Shown here: positions 16,705 through 24,802 of the stretch, piece by piece
Layout of the letters: each line of letters opens with the position of its first letter
How positions within the stretch are numbered: the first letter of the stretch is position 1
Assembly: GCA_023511655.1 (NCBI GenBank)
Contig: JAIMBB010000025.1
Coordinates: 1-32,260, forward strand
Reading direction: 5' to 3'
DNA: 32,260 nt
DNA from: Anaerolineae bacterium
GTDB taxonomy: Bacteria; Chloroflexota; Anaerolineae; J036; Brachytrichaceae
Program-made: the position numbers and the translations under genes
The notes under the pieces: generated by a model
Databases searched by the model: none
The model's input: only the letters and a program-made list of their open reading frames with translations
What the model was told of the DNA's origin: nothing

Positions 16705-17769
16705 TTACGAATTCCCTTCTAAAAACCGGGCGACCAGCGCATCGTCGCGTCGCCAACCCGGGCGCACTTTGGCCCACAGTTCCAGGTAGACCTTAGTGCC
16801 CAGCTCGCGTTCGATCTCCTTGCGGGCGTTCGCCCCGATCTTCTTCAGCATGTCGCCGCCTTTGCCGATCAAGATGCCTTTCTGCGACTCGCGCTCCACG
16901 TAGATCGTGGCGGCGATGTAGATCATGCCGTTGGGGCGCGGCTGCCAGTCCTCGATGGTCACGGCGATACCATGCGGCACTTCCTGCTCCAGAAAGCGCA
17001 GGGCTTGCTCACGCACGAACTCGGCGGCCAGGAAGCGCTCGTTTTGGTCGGTGGTCTGGCCGGGTGGAAAGTAACGCGGGCCATACGGCAGCGTCGCCAG
17101 CAGCATGCTGAGCAGCTTATCCAGGTTATCGCCGCGCGTGCCCGAGGTGAGCATTGAAAATTGCGAATTGAAAATTGAGCCGGCGGGCTCGACCGACTCC
17201 CGGCTTCCGGCTCTCGACGCCTGGGGAGCACCGCCCATCGCTCCCCGTCCCTCCTGCGATGTTTGGGCAAGCAGCGCCTCGTGCGCGGCCACATGCTCGA
17301 TCACGTCGCGCGGGTCGAGCAGGTCGGCCTTGTTCATGGCCAGGAGCTTGGGCTGCGACAATCGCGCGATGCGCTGGGCAACGCGCCGGTCTTCGTCGTT
17401 GGGCAGCCGGCTGACGTCGGTGACGAACAAGACGGCGTCGCAGTCCTTCAAGGCGGCATCCACCTCGCGCATCATGTAGCGGTGGAGCGCTTGTTTGGGC
17501 TCGTGCACGCCGGGCGTGTCGAGGAACAGCACCTGCGCGTCCGGGCGAGTGAGGATGCCCAGGATGCGTCGGCGGGTGGTCTGCGGCTTGGGCGAGATGA
17601 TCGCCACCTTGTGCCCGACCAGGGCGTTGACCAGCGTGGACTTGCCGACGTTGGGCTTGCCCACCACGGCTACGTATCCGCTGCGATGATCGGCCGGGGT
17701 CGGCTCTTCGCCCGTTCCCAGAAAGTCGGCGATCAGCCGGTCGGTGTCGTCACGCTCACCTTCGCTCAT
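16705..17769 (-). CDS. era: GTPase Era with an in-frame insertion
   Basis: A 354-residue Era GTPase, which binds the 3' end of 16S rRNA and assists 30S assembly. G1 GKPNVGKS (37-44), Gln/Thr switch KPQTTRRR (61-68), G3 DTPG (84-87), G4 NKAD (146-149) and a C-terminal KH domain (GILIGKGGD at about 298-306) are present. It is longer than usual (about 300) owing to a roughly 30-residue N-terminal extension and an insertion of about 35 residues (171-205) between G4 and the G5-like TSGTRGDN. The insertion DNA is built of heptamer repeats, unlike the rest of the gene. Its start overlaps the 3' end of the preceding gene by 14 bp. Confidence 0.92.
   Translation of the reverse strand: MSEGERDDTDRLIADFLGTGEEPTPADHRSGYVAVVGKPNVGKSTLVNALVGHKVAIISPKPQTTRRRILGILTRPDAQVLFLDTPGVHEPKQALHRYMMREVDAALKDCDAVLFVTDVSRLPNDEDRRVAQRIARLSQPKLLAMNKADLLDPRDVIEHVAAHEALLAQTSQEGRGAMGGAPQASRAGSRESVEPAGSIFNSQFSMLTSGTRGDNLDKLLSMLLATLPYGPRYFPPGQTTDQNERFLAAEFVREQALRFLEQEVPHGIAVTIEDWQPRPNGMIYIAATIYVERESQKGILIGKGGDMLKKIGANARKEIERELGTKVYLELWAKVRPGWRRDDALVARFLEGNS
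17153..17221. repeat. Heptanucleotide-periodic tracts inside era
   Basis: On the plus strand ATTGAAA ATTGCGA ATTGAAA ATTGAG (17153-17179) and CGACTCC CGGCTTC CGGCTCT CGACGCC (17194-17221) repeat every seven bases. The first tract is strongly AT-rich against the GC-rich gene. They lie within the region encoding the era insertion (about 17155-17259). Confidence 0.8.
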
Positions 17770-19210
17770 AGTCGCTCCTCACGCGCTGAAAAGCCTCGAT
17801 GATTTTGTAGTATCCGGTGCAACGGCACAAGTTTCCGCTGATGCTTTCTTTGATTTGCGCGTCGCTGGGCTGTGGATGTTCGCACAGCAGCGCTGCACCG
17901 CTCATGATGAACCCCGGCGTGCAGTATCCGCACTGCACGGCGCCGGCCTCGATGAACGCCTGTTGCAGCGGATGGAGCCGGTCGCCGGATTCGTCCGTTC
18001 CCTCAACCGTAGCCAGGTCGCTCACGCCTTCGATGGTGACGATCGTCGCGCCGTGCGCGCGCGGGGCTGGCACCAGGCAGGCCATCACCGCCCGGCCGTC
18101 CAGGATGACCGTGCAGGCGCCGCACTCGCCCTCGCTGCACCCCTCTTTGGTGCCGGTCAGCCCACAGTCTTCGCGCAACAGCCGGAGCAAGGTCTTCTCC
18201 TGCGCTTCGGGATTGTCAACCGCGTATTCGCGCCCGTTGATCATCGTGCGGATGGGCGGCATGGAATTGGGGATGGCCGGTGCGTGACCGTCGCTTGCGC
18301 GTTGCGGGGGGATGCGCAGCAGGGCCGGCGCGTCAGCCGATGCGTCGTTCGCTGCGCCGTTGGCCAGCCGATCGAGCGCGCGGCGGACGAGCACAGCGAC
18401 GGCATCGCGCCGATACTCGGCGCTGCTGCGAATGTCGTCAATCGGCTGCGCGGCCTGGGTGGCCAGGGCGGCGGCCTGGCTGATCGTCGCCTCGTCCAAC
18501 ACCTGACCGATCAACCACTGCTCGGCCTGGTGTGCGCGCACGATCAACGGCGCGACTGCGCCAAGCGCGATGCGCGCGTCTGTCGTCCGTCCGTCCTCGC
18601 CGGTTGCCAGCACAATGGCGCAGTTCACCACCGCGATTGCCTGGGCGCGGCGCAGGCCGAGCTTGATGAACGTGCCAGACCGGCCGGCGCCCAGGGCGCG
18701 GCAGGCGATGTCCACGAGCACTTCGTCGGGCTGCATCACCGTTTTGCGCACGCCGGCGTAGAAATCGGCCAGCGCAACCCTGCGCTCGCCATGCGCCGAG
18801 CGCAAGGTCACCATCGCGTCGAGCGCCATCAGGGCGGTGATGGTGTCATTGGCCGGCGATGCGGTGATCAGGTTGCCGGCGACCGTGCCGCGATTGCGGA
18901 TTTGTGGCGCGCCGACTTGCCGGCAGGCCTGGGCCAGCGGCAGGGCGCGCTCCGTGCACAAGCACGAGGCGATCACGTCGTTGTGGGTGACCAGCGGGCC
19001 GAGATGCAACCAGCCTTCATCATCCAGGCGGATGAAATCGAGGCCGGGCAGGCGCGAAATGTCAACCAGTGCGCACGGAGATCGCAGCCTGCGGTCGAAT
19101 TCGACGACGAGATCGGTGCCGCCGGCGATGATGCGCGCTTCGCCGGCATACCGGGTGATCAAGTCCAGAGCCTGGTCGAGAGAGTCGGGGATGAAATACT
19201 CGCGCCACAT
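17756..19210 (-). CDS. Fused FAD-binding and 2Fe-2S subunits of a xanthine dehydrogenase-family enzyme
   Basis: A 484-residue fusion. Residues 1-285 are a CoxM/XdhB-type FAD domain with IAGGTDL (28-34) and GTVAGNLITASPAND (108-122). After a linker, residues about 320-484 are a CoxS/XdhC-type iron-sulfur domain: plant-type cluster Cys358, 363, 366 and 378, and a second cluster from Cys427, 430, 462 and 464. All eight ligands are present. It would pass electrons from a molybdenum-cofactor subunit to an acceptor via FAD. No molybdopterin large subunit is encoded in the window. The order FAD then FeS is the reverse of eukaryotic xanthine dehydrogenase. It overlaps era by 14 bp, which implies co-transcription. 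Substrate unknown. Confidence 0.88.
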   Translation of the reverse strand: MWREYFIPDSLDQALDLITRYAGEARIIAGGTDLVVEFDRRLRSPCALVDISRLPGLDFIRLDDEGWLHLGPLVTHNDVIASCLCTERALPLAQACRQVGAPQIRNRGTVAGNLITASPANDTITALMALDAMVTLRSAHGERRVALADFYAGVRKTVMQPDEVLVDIACRALGAGRSGTFIKLGLRRAQAIAVVNCAIVLATGEDGRTTDARIALGAVAPLIVRAHQAEQWLIGQVLDEATISQAAALATQAAQPIDDIRSSAEYRRDAVAVLVRRALDRLANGAANDASADAPALLRIPPQRASDGHAPAIPNSMPPIRTMINGREYAVDNPEAQEKTLLRLLREDCGLTGTKEGCSEGECGACTVILDGRAVMACLVPAPRAHGATIVTIEGVSDLATVEGTDESGDRLHPLQQAFIEAGAVQCGYCTPGFIMSGAALLCEHPQPSDAQIKESISGNLCRCTGYYKIIEAFQRVRSDYERR

Positions 19211-19265
19211 GGTGGTTGTGCCTGGGCCACAATCCTAACGCATGTTGCTACAAGCACATTATCCC

Positions 19266-19286
19266 GGCGCGGGCACTGCCCGCGCC
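19266..19286. other. GC-rich intergenic hairpin
   Basis: GGCGCGGGC (19266-19274) and GCCCGCGCC (19278-19286) form a perfect 9-bp stem with a 3-nt loop, between the LarA-like and FAD/FeS genes. There is no T tract, so it is more likely a REP-like or transcript-stabilising hairpin than an intrinsic terminator. Confidence 0.5.
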
Positions 19287-19325
19287 CACCCTGGTTTGCA
19301 AGGTTTTCAACCCGCGCCCGGGGCG

Positions 19326-20684
19326 TCAGTTCCAGCGAGACGGCGCGATCTCCGCGCTTCCCGGTGGATCGAGCACGAAGAGCGGCCCGCGAAAGACCGG
19401 CACCGTGCTCAGCGCATGGCGCACGATGAGGGCGCGGGGGTGCTTGCCGGCGAAATTCTCGGCCAGTTCGGCTGCCTCTCGCACGCTGGGCGAGGATAGG
19501 AAGTGACTATCGCGCATCAAGTCCTCTCGCTGCGGACCGGCGACGATGAGGTGATAGCGTTGCATGGCGTGCGCCAGCAGATATGCGCGTGCCTCGCCGG
19601 TCAGCAGGCTGCGTCCTCGCAGTTGCTGGATCACCGCCTCGGGTGACGGGGCGTTGGTCAGCGCGTCGTAGAACGCGCGCGCCGATGCGCTGTCGTCCTC
19701 GCGCCGGTTCACGGGCAAGATGAGCGACCCGCCGCGCATCAAAACCGGGTTGCGCGCCAAGCTGATGTGGATGGCGGCCAGGCTGGCATCGAACAAGCCG
19801 CCGCCCATCCGCCCACTCCAGTTGGGTTCGGCCAGCACCACGTCGTAACTGGGCGCGCCGACGTTGGATTCTCGCAACGTCGCGGCCAGATCGGCGAGTG
19901 CGTCGTCCACGTTGATCGGCGCGCCGGCGCGGATGGCCAGGGCGCGCCCCTCCGAGTCCACCAGTGCGCCCACCGCGAACATCAGGCCCGCCCGCCGGGC
20001 TCCCTCGCGCACGACGCGCTGGAAGAGGGAGTGGTCATGGGCCGGCGACGGTTCGATGCGGTCGTCGTAGAAGCGCGTGGTGCGTAGCTCGCGTTGGGTA
20101 GACGCTCCCACCACGCCAAGCGTGATCGTGGCGCAGCCGCCGGTACAACAGGGATCGTCGTCCAGTTGCATGGCGTAGAGGGCAATCAGGAGATCGGCCT
20201 CGGCGGCCCGATAGTTGATGGTGAGTGGCACGCCCTCGAAGTTGCCCATGCCGTCCAGCTCGCGCACGTCTTCTGGGTCGTGTCGGACGATGTGGATCCG
20301 GCCGGCATAATCGCCCAGGCCGATCAAGCGGGCCGTAGCAGCCGGCTCCTCATCGTTGGTGGGCGCGTTGTCCATCGGCGTTGCGATCAGCAGCGTTATC
20401 CGCTCGGGGGCGATGTCCGTCTGCTGCAGGTGGGAGAGCACGCCGCGTAGGATGGCGAGGCGTACCTCATCCGCCGGAGCGCAGTCGCACACGATGACGA
20501 TGTCGGTATTCGCGCCGCATAATTCGGTCAGGGGGAACGAATTGATCGGGTCGGATAGCCTGGCCTCGACTTCCTCTTCCAAAGCTGCCAGCGGCGCAGC
20601 GGCAGCGATATCGGTCTGTTCAATTTGCCAGTTGGCCGGCAAACTATAGGAGCTGACAAAAAAGCGTCTACCTTCTTCGTACAC
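19326..20684 (-). CDS. LarA-like (DUF2088-related) protein, function unknown
   Basis: A 452-residue soluble protein with the general course of lactate racemase LarA: an early beta-alpha block IVIVCDCAPADEVRLAI (62-78) matching the LarA segment around its NAD-derived cofactor site, ITLLIATPM (96-104), HIVRHDP (131-137), and AEADLLIALYA leading to a Gly-rich CCTGGCATITLGVVG (179-193). In real LarA these segments supply catalytic His residues and the lysine that anchors the nickel-pincer cofactor. Here the expected His and Lys positions are not conserved by eye, so racemase activity is doubtful. The start is a GTG at 20682-20684; no ATG is available nearby. Confidence 0.62.
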   Translation of the reverse strand: MYEEGRRFFVSSYSLPANWQIEQTDIAAAAPLAALEEEVEARLSDPINSFPLTELCGANTDIVIVCDCAPADEVRLAILRGVLSHLQQTDIAPERITLLIATPMDNAPTNDEEPAATARLIGLGDYAGRIHIVRHDPEDVRELDGMGNFEGVPLTINYRAAEADLLIALYAMQLDDDPCCTGGCATITLGVVGASTQRELRTTRFYDDRIEPSPAHDHSLFQRVVREGARRAGLMFAVGALVDSEGRALAIRAGAPINVDDALADLAATLRESNVGAPSYDVVLAEPNWSGRMGGGLFDASLAAIHISLARNPVLMRGGSLILPVNRREDDSASARAFYDALTNAPSPEAVIQQLRGRSLLTGEARAYLLAHAMQRYHLIVAGPQREDLMRDSHFLSSPSVREAAELAENFAGKHPRALIVRHALSTVPVFRGPLFVLDPPGSAEIAPSRWN

Positions 20685-20763
20685 GTTTACACCCCGGCTC
20701 GCTTGCCGATTGTACTCGGCAACTCGAGCTTCATGTCCATGCGGGCGCGTTCACCAATAGGGG

Positions 20764-20825
20764 CAAAAACCTCCCGCAGGCTGCTCATCCAAGTCGTGAC
20801 AGCCAGCAAAAACCTGCGGGAGGTT
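20764..20825 (-). terminator. Candidate terminator downstream of cupin gene
   Basis: AACCTCCCGCAGG (20768-20780) and CCTGCGGGAGGTT (20813-20825) are perfect 13-bp arms around a 32-nt loop. On the minus strand the second arm is followed by TTT, making GGTTTTTG, a short U-rich end. It lies about 120 bp after the cupin stop. The large loop is unusual for an intrinsic terminator. Confidence 0.45.
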
Positions 20826-20888
20826 GTCACTGCCCCCGGCCGTGAACGCACCCATACTAACCGGGCCAACTGCGCGACCGCTGCGTCA

Positions 20889-20939
20889 TTCTGGACGCTG
20901 TGGTCTTCAAGAATGCGTGATGCGTTCTGGCGTCCAGAA
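20889..20939. repeat. Inverted repeat next to cupin stop codon
   Basis: TTCTGGACGC (20889-20898) and GCGTCCAGAA (20930-20939) are perfect 10-bp arms around 31 nt; an imperfect inner pairing AGAATGC / GCGTTCT is also possible. It ends 3 bp from the cupin stop codon. Confidence 0.5.
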
Positions 20940-20942
20940 CGA

Positions 20943-21377
20943 TCACGCCTGATGCTCGGTCGTTGGCGGGCGATTCGTTGCAGCGCTATCCAATTCCGGC
21001 AGCAGCACCACGCTCTCCTGCTCATTCGGGTCGGTGCGGGCGATGATGCCGATGCACGGCTCGGTCCGACTGCGGTTGGCGGGCAGGTGCGGCACACCGG
21101 CGGGAATATAGACGAAGTCGCCGGCTTTGATGATCATGTGCTCGCGCAAGCCCTCGCCCCACCACATCTCGGCCTCGCCACTGATCACATATACGGCGCT
21201 TTCGTGGTACGCGTGTAAGTGTGCCCTTGCTCGTCCCCCGGGCGGGATGGTGAGCAGGTGCATGCATAGGCCGCGCGCGCCGGCGCTTTGCGCCGAGATC
21301 CCCTCGAAATAGCTCAACCCTTGTTTGCCTTGATAGGGCCGGTGATCTCCAGAACGAATCAGTTTGCATTCATCCAT
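20943..21377 (-). CDS. Cupin-domain protein
   Basis: A 144-residue single-domain cupin_2 protein. The first cupin motif is visible as GGRARAHLHAYHESAVYVISG (GG, His-x-His, Glu, Gly spacing) and the second as AGDFVYIPAGVPHLPAN, so the metal ligands His, His, Glu and His are all present. Such proteins are small metal-dependent isomerases, dioxygenases or sugar-binding proteins; the substrate cannot be told. The ATG at 21375-21377 is preceded by GAGGAGG with a 6-nt gap, the strongest ribosome-binding site in the window. It is divergent from the sugar ABC operon, so the two may share control. Confidence 0.86.
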   Translation of the reverse strand: MDECKLIRSGDHRPYQGKQGLSYFEGISAQSAGARGLCMHLLTIPPGGRARAHLHAYHESAVYVISGEAEMWWGEGLREHMIIKAGDFVYIPAGVPHLPANRSRTEPCIGIIARTDPNEQESVVLLPELDSAATNRPPTTEHQA

Positions 21378-21437
21378 TACATTCCTCCTCGAAACGATCT
21401 GCCGTTTAACCTGCGCTTAGTTTTTATTTTGTCTCGA

Positions 21438-21447
21438 CTTAATTAAG
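21438..21447. promoter_or_regulatory. Palindrome between cupin gene and sugar ABC operon
   Basis: CTTAATTAAG is a perfect 10-bp palindrome in the AT-rich 88-bp gap, 18 bp before the permease start. The position suits an operator for a sugar-responsive repressor. No regulator gene lies beside it and the site occurs once here, so the role is speculative. Confidence 0.3.
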
Positions 21448-21465
21448 ATGAATTGGAATTAGCAC

Positions 21466-22371
21466 GTGTTACTGAACCGCCTTGTGCGCATTGCGCGCCG
21501 CGACTGGCGCGAGTGGCTGGTCTTCGCTGCTTTCGTTGGGCCCAACCTGCTGCTGTTCGGCATTTTCACCTATTATCCGCTCGTCCAAAACGGCGCGCTG
21601 GCTTTTAGCAACTACAACCTGATCACGCGCAGCGGCCAGTTCATCGGCCTGCGCAACTTCGAGACCGTCTTCGGCAGCACGCAATTCAGCAAAATCCTCG
21701 CCAACACGTTCGTCTTCACGACGGTTTCGGTGCTTTTGCTGCTCGCCCTCGGGCTGATGGTCGCGCTGTTGCTCAACCAGAAGTTGCGCGGACGCAACGT
21801 CGCGCGCAGCATCTTATTCTCGCCCACCATTCTGGCCGGTGCAGCCATCGCCATTGTATGGATTTACATCTTCGACCCGCGCTTCGGCTTCATCTACGCC
21901 ATCTTGCGCCCGCTGGGCATCCCTTCTCCGAAGTGGCTCACCGACCCGGCCTGGGCGATGCCGGCCATCATCATCGTATACGTCTGGAAGAACCTGGGTT
22001 ACGCGACGGTGATTTTCATCGCCGGCTTGCAAGCCATCCCACGCGAGTTATACGAGGCGGCGCGCGTGGATGGAGCCGGCGCGTTGGATCGCTTCTGGCA
22101 CGTCACCTTGCCCGGCCTGTCGCCAGTGATGTTCTTCCTCGTCGTCACCACCATCCTCTCGTCCTTCCAGGCTTTCGACATCATCAACATCATGACCAAG
22201 GGCGGGCCGGTGAACGCGACCAACACGCTGATCTTCCACCTGTATGAGTTGTTCTTCGTGCAATCGTCGGCGGGGCGGGCTGCGGTGGTGGCCTGGCTGT
22301 TGTTCATCTTGATGGTCGTGGTGACCCTCTTGCAGGTGCGCTACCTGGAACGGAGGGTGAACTATGCGTGA
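21466..22371 (+). CDS. Sugar ABC transporter permease, UgpA/MalF type
   Basis: A 301-residue inner-membrane permease with about six TM helices. The binding-protein-dependent transport signature, which contacts the ATPase, is YEAARVDGAGALDRFWHVTLP at about residues 196-216 (EAA-x3-G). The N-terminal FVGPNLLLFGIFTYYPLVQN is typical of the UgpA/MalF-type family. The start is a GTG with only a weak purine stretch upstream (GGAATT). Its last 8 bases overlap the next gene, implying translational coupling. The substrate is probably a sugar or glycerol 3-phosphate-like compound. Confidence 0.92.
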   Translation: MLLNRLVRIARRDWREWLVFAAFVGPNLLLFGIFTYYPLVQNGALAFSNYNLITRSGQFIGLRNFETVFGSTQFSKILANTFVFTTVSVLLLLALGLMVALLLNQKLRGRNVARSILFSPTILAGAAIAIVWIYIFDPRFGFIYAILRPLGIPSPKWLTDPAWAMPAIIIVYVWKNLGYATVIFIAGLQAIPRELYEAARVDGAGALDRFWHVTLPGLSPVMFFLVVTTILSSFQAFDIINIMTKGGPVNATNTLIFHLYELFFVQSSAGRAAVVAWLLFILMVVVTLLQVRYLERRVNYA

Positions 22372-23248
22372 CATCGCTCTGTCCACATCATCCGACCAGC
22401 GGACGACGGCGACGAACCGCCGCGTTTGGCAGGTCACCCAGCGGGCCTTGGGCTACATGGCGATGATCGCCGTCATCCTGATCATTGGCATCCCGGTGGC
22501 CTGGGTGCTGTCCGGCGCGCTGAAGACCAACCGCGAGATCTTCAGCACCACGCCGCAGCTCCTGCCGCTTAACCCGAACTTCGATAACTTCGGCAAAGCC
22601 TGGCGGGCGGCGCCGTTCGACCGCTTCTACCTCAACAGCTTCATCACCACGTTGCTGGGCGCCGGCGCCGAAATCATCATGGCGGTGACCACGGCTTACG
22701 CCCTGGTGTTCGTGCGCTTCCCCAAACGCGATTGGGTCTTCGTGTTGCTGTTGTTGGCGCTGATGGTGCCGGAGGAAGTGGTGCTCGTGCCGAACTATCT
22801 GACCATCGCCGGCTGGCGCATGGTGAACACCTACCCGGGCATCGTGCTGCCCGGTGCTTCGATCGCTTTCGGCACCTTCCTGCTGCGGCAGTACTTCCGC
22901 ACCTTGCCGCTCGAGTTGATAGACGCGGCCCGGGTGGACGGCGCAGGACACCTGCGCACGTTGCTGAGCGTCGTGGTGCCGGTCGCCGCGCCGGCCGTCG
23001 CTACCACTGCGCTGTTGTCCATCACGGCCAAGTGGAACGAGTATCTGTGGCCGTTGTTGATCACCACCACCGAGGACATGCGCACGCTGCCGGTTGGAAT
23101 CTCGCGCTTGCTCGACCAGGAAGGAAATACCGAGTGGGGGGTGGTGATGGCTGCGACGTTGTTCGTCATCGTGCCGGTGATGCTGATCTTCCTGTATGCC
23201 CAGCGCTTCGTGGTGGACGGCATCGCCGCCGGCGCGGTGAAGGGATGA
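22364..23248 (+). CDS. Sugar ABC transporter permease, UgpE/MalG type
   Basis: A 294-residue inner-membrane permease with about six TM helices and the EAA-like loop IDAARVDGAGHLRTLLSVVVP at about 186-206. The long N-terminal cytoplasmic stretch before the first TM helix (from about residue 28) and the periplasmic TNREIFSTTPQLLP segment fit the UgpE/MalG partner. It starts inside the previous gene's stop (ATGCGTGA). It forms the membrane channel with the preceding permease. Confidence 0.92.
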   Translation: MRDIALSTSSDQRTTATNRRVWQVTQRALGYMAMIAVILIIGIPVAWVLSGALKTNREIFSTTPQLLPLNPNFDNFGKAWRAAPFDRFYLNSFITTLLGAGAEIIMAVTTAYALVFVRFPKRDWVFVLLLLALMVPEEVVLVPNYLTIAGWRMVNTYPGIVLPGASIAFGTFLLRQYFRTLPLELIDAARVDGAGHLRTLLSVVVPVAAPAVATTALLSITAKWNEYLWPLLITTTEDMRTLPVGISRLLDQEGNTEWGVVMAATLFVIVPVMLIFLYAQRFVVDGIAAGAVKG

Positions 23249-23323
23249 GCCGTGCTGCCGACCTTTCGCTGGCAGCGCAGGCCGTGTGATTCAAGGTGAT
23301 TGACGAAGAAGGAGAAGATAGAC

Positions 23324-24736
23324 ATGGATAGGCAAATGAACAAGTTCTCACGACGCAAGTTGCTGAAGGGCATCGGTTTTGGCGCCGGGACGATCGCGCT
23401 GGCTGCCTGCGCCACGCCGGCGGCTCCTCCGGCTCCCGCTGCGCCGGCGGCGCCAGCTGCCCCTGAGGCCACCGCTGCGCCGACTGCCGAGGCTACTGTG
23501 GCCGAGCCGACTACGGCCCCCGCGCCCACCGGCGCGACCGAGATCGTGCATTGGGGCTTCAGCGGTGACCTTGGCAAGGTCGAGGAAGAGCTGGCCAAGA
23601 TGTGGAATGAGATGCAGTCCGAGGTCAAGGTGACCTTGCAGGTTCAGGGCAATTACGAGGAGACGGCGCAAAAGCTGACCGCCGCGCTGGCGGCCCAGCA
23701 AGGCCCAGACATGGTGCTGCTCTCCGACGTGTGGTGGTTCAAGTTCTTCCGCGCCCAGGCGCTGATGCCGTTGAACGACTTGATCAAGGAGCAAGCAATC
23801 AACACGGCCGACTTCGTCGAGTCGCTGTGGAACGAGGGCGTGCGCAAGGATGTGCAGTACTGGATCCCCTTCGCCCGCAGCACGCCGCTGTTCTATTACA
23901 ACGCCGACATGCTGGAAGCGGCCGGCTTGCCCGCGCGCGGCCCGGAGACCTGGGACGAGATGCGCGAGTGGGCGCCCAAGCTGGTCAAGAAGGAAGGCGA
24001 CACGATGAAGGTAGCCGCCTTCGCCCATCCGGGCGCCGCTTCGTATGTCGCCTGGTTGTTCCAGTGCGTCATTCGACAGTTCGGTGGGCGCTACAGCGAC
24101 CCGGACTTCAACATCCTGCTCACCGAGCCGGACAGCATCCGGGCCGGTCAGTTCTATCAGGACACCGTCAACAAAGAAGGCTGGGCGATCGCCTCGCAAG
24201 ACGTGACGAAGGACTTCGTCACCGGCCTGGCTGCCACGGCCATGCTCTCCACCGGGGCGCTGGCCGGCGTGCTGCGCGATGCGCAGTTCAAGGTCGGCAC
24301 GGCTTTCCTGCCCAAGGAGAAGTTCTTCAACTGCTGCACGGGCGGCGCCGGCCTGGCCATCCTCTCCACCACGCCGATGGATAAGGCGCGCGCGGCGATC
24401 AAGTACATTGACTATGCCACCGGCAACGACGGCGGCGCGTTCTGGGCGCAGAACACCGGTTACATGCCCGTGCGCAAGAGCACGGCCGCCGGAGAGAGCT
24501 ACCAGAAGTTCTTCGAGAAGGTGCCGCAGGCCAAGACGGCCGTCGAGCAACTGCCGCTCACCGAAGCCCAGGATGCCGCGCGCGTGTTCATCCCCGGCGG
24601 CGACCAGATCATCGGCAAAGGGCTGGAGCGCATCCTGATCGGCAACGAACCGGTCGAAGCTGTCTTCACCGAGGTGAAGGCTATCCTGGAGAAGGAAGCC
24701 GAGCCGGTGAAGCAAGACATCGCCGCGATGGGTTGA
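23324..24736 (+). CDS. Extracellular sugar-binding lipoprotein of the ABC importer (UgpB-like)
   Basis: A 470-residue family 1 solute-binding protein. It has a twin-arginine signal (SRRKLLKG, Arg10-Arg11) ending in lipobox LAAC with Cys29, so it should be exported folded and lipid-anchored. An Ala/Pro/Thr linker (about 30-68) follows, then the binding domain beginning IVHWGF, with QGPDMVLLSDVWW and a long C-terminal helical region. The ATG at 23324 is chosen because AAGGAGAAG lies 6-14 nt upstream; an in-frame TTG at 23300 is a poor alternative. It closes the operon; a strong terminator follows. No ATPase gene is present, so a shared MsmK/UgpC-type ATPase elsewhere is expected. Confidence 0.92.
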   Translation: MDRQMNKFSRRKLLKGIGFGAGTIALAACATPAAPPAPAAPAAPAAPEATAAPTAEATVAEPTTAPAPTGATEIVHWGFSGDLGKVEEELAKMWNEMQSEVKVTLQVQGNYEETAQKLTAALAAQQGPDMVLLSDVWWFKFFRAQALMPLNDLIKEQAINTADFVESLWNEGVRKDVQYWIPFARSTPLFYYNADMLEAAGLPARGPETWDEMREWAPKLVKKEGDTMKVAAFAHPGAASYVAWLFQCVIRQFGGRYSDPDFNILLTEPDSIRAGQFYQDTVNKEGWAIASQDVTKDFVTGLAATAMLSTGALAGVLRDAQFKVGTAFLPKEKFFNCCTGGAGLAILSTTPMDKARAAIKYIDYATGNDGGAFWAQNTGYMPVRKSTAAGESYQKFFEKVPQAKTAVEQLPLTEAQDAARVFIPGGDQIIGKGLERILIGNEPVEAVFTEVKAILEKEAEPVKQDIAAMG

Positions 24737-24766
24737 TCCCTCCAGCGCCTTCCGCTTTGCTGCACA

Positions 24767-24802
24767 CAGCGGGGCGAGCCGAAAGCTCGCCCCGCTGTTT
24801 TT
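24767..24802 (+). terminator. Intrinsic terminator of the sugar ABC operon
   Basis: CAGCGGGGCGAGC (24767-24779) and GCTCGCCCCGCTG (24785-24797) form a perfect 13-bp stem with a CGAAA loop, followed by TTTTT (24798-24802). It starts about 30 bp after the binding-protein stop. Confidence 0.93.

Larger units (their letters stand above)
20685..20942. other. Intergenic region with two long inverted repeats
   Basis: 258 bp between the LarA-like and cupin genes. No gene is recognised. It holds two long perfect-arm inverted repeats (20768-20825 and 20889-20939) downstream of the cupin stop codon. Confidence 0.6.

Noticed and set aside
17744-19429. Long open frame on the plus strand opposite the FAD/2Fe-2S gene
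   Set aside because: It is antisense to a gene with clear cofactor motifs and has Arg/Ala/His-rich composition typical of GC-rich shadow frames.
21421-21449. A -35/-10 pair for the sugar importer (TTTTTA ... TAAGAT)
   Set aside because: The boxes match consensus poorly in an AT-rich stretch, so only the palindrome is reported.
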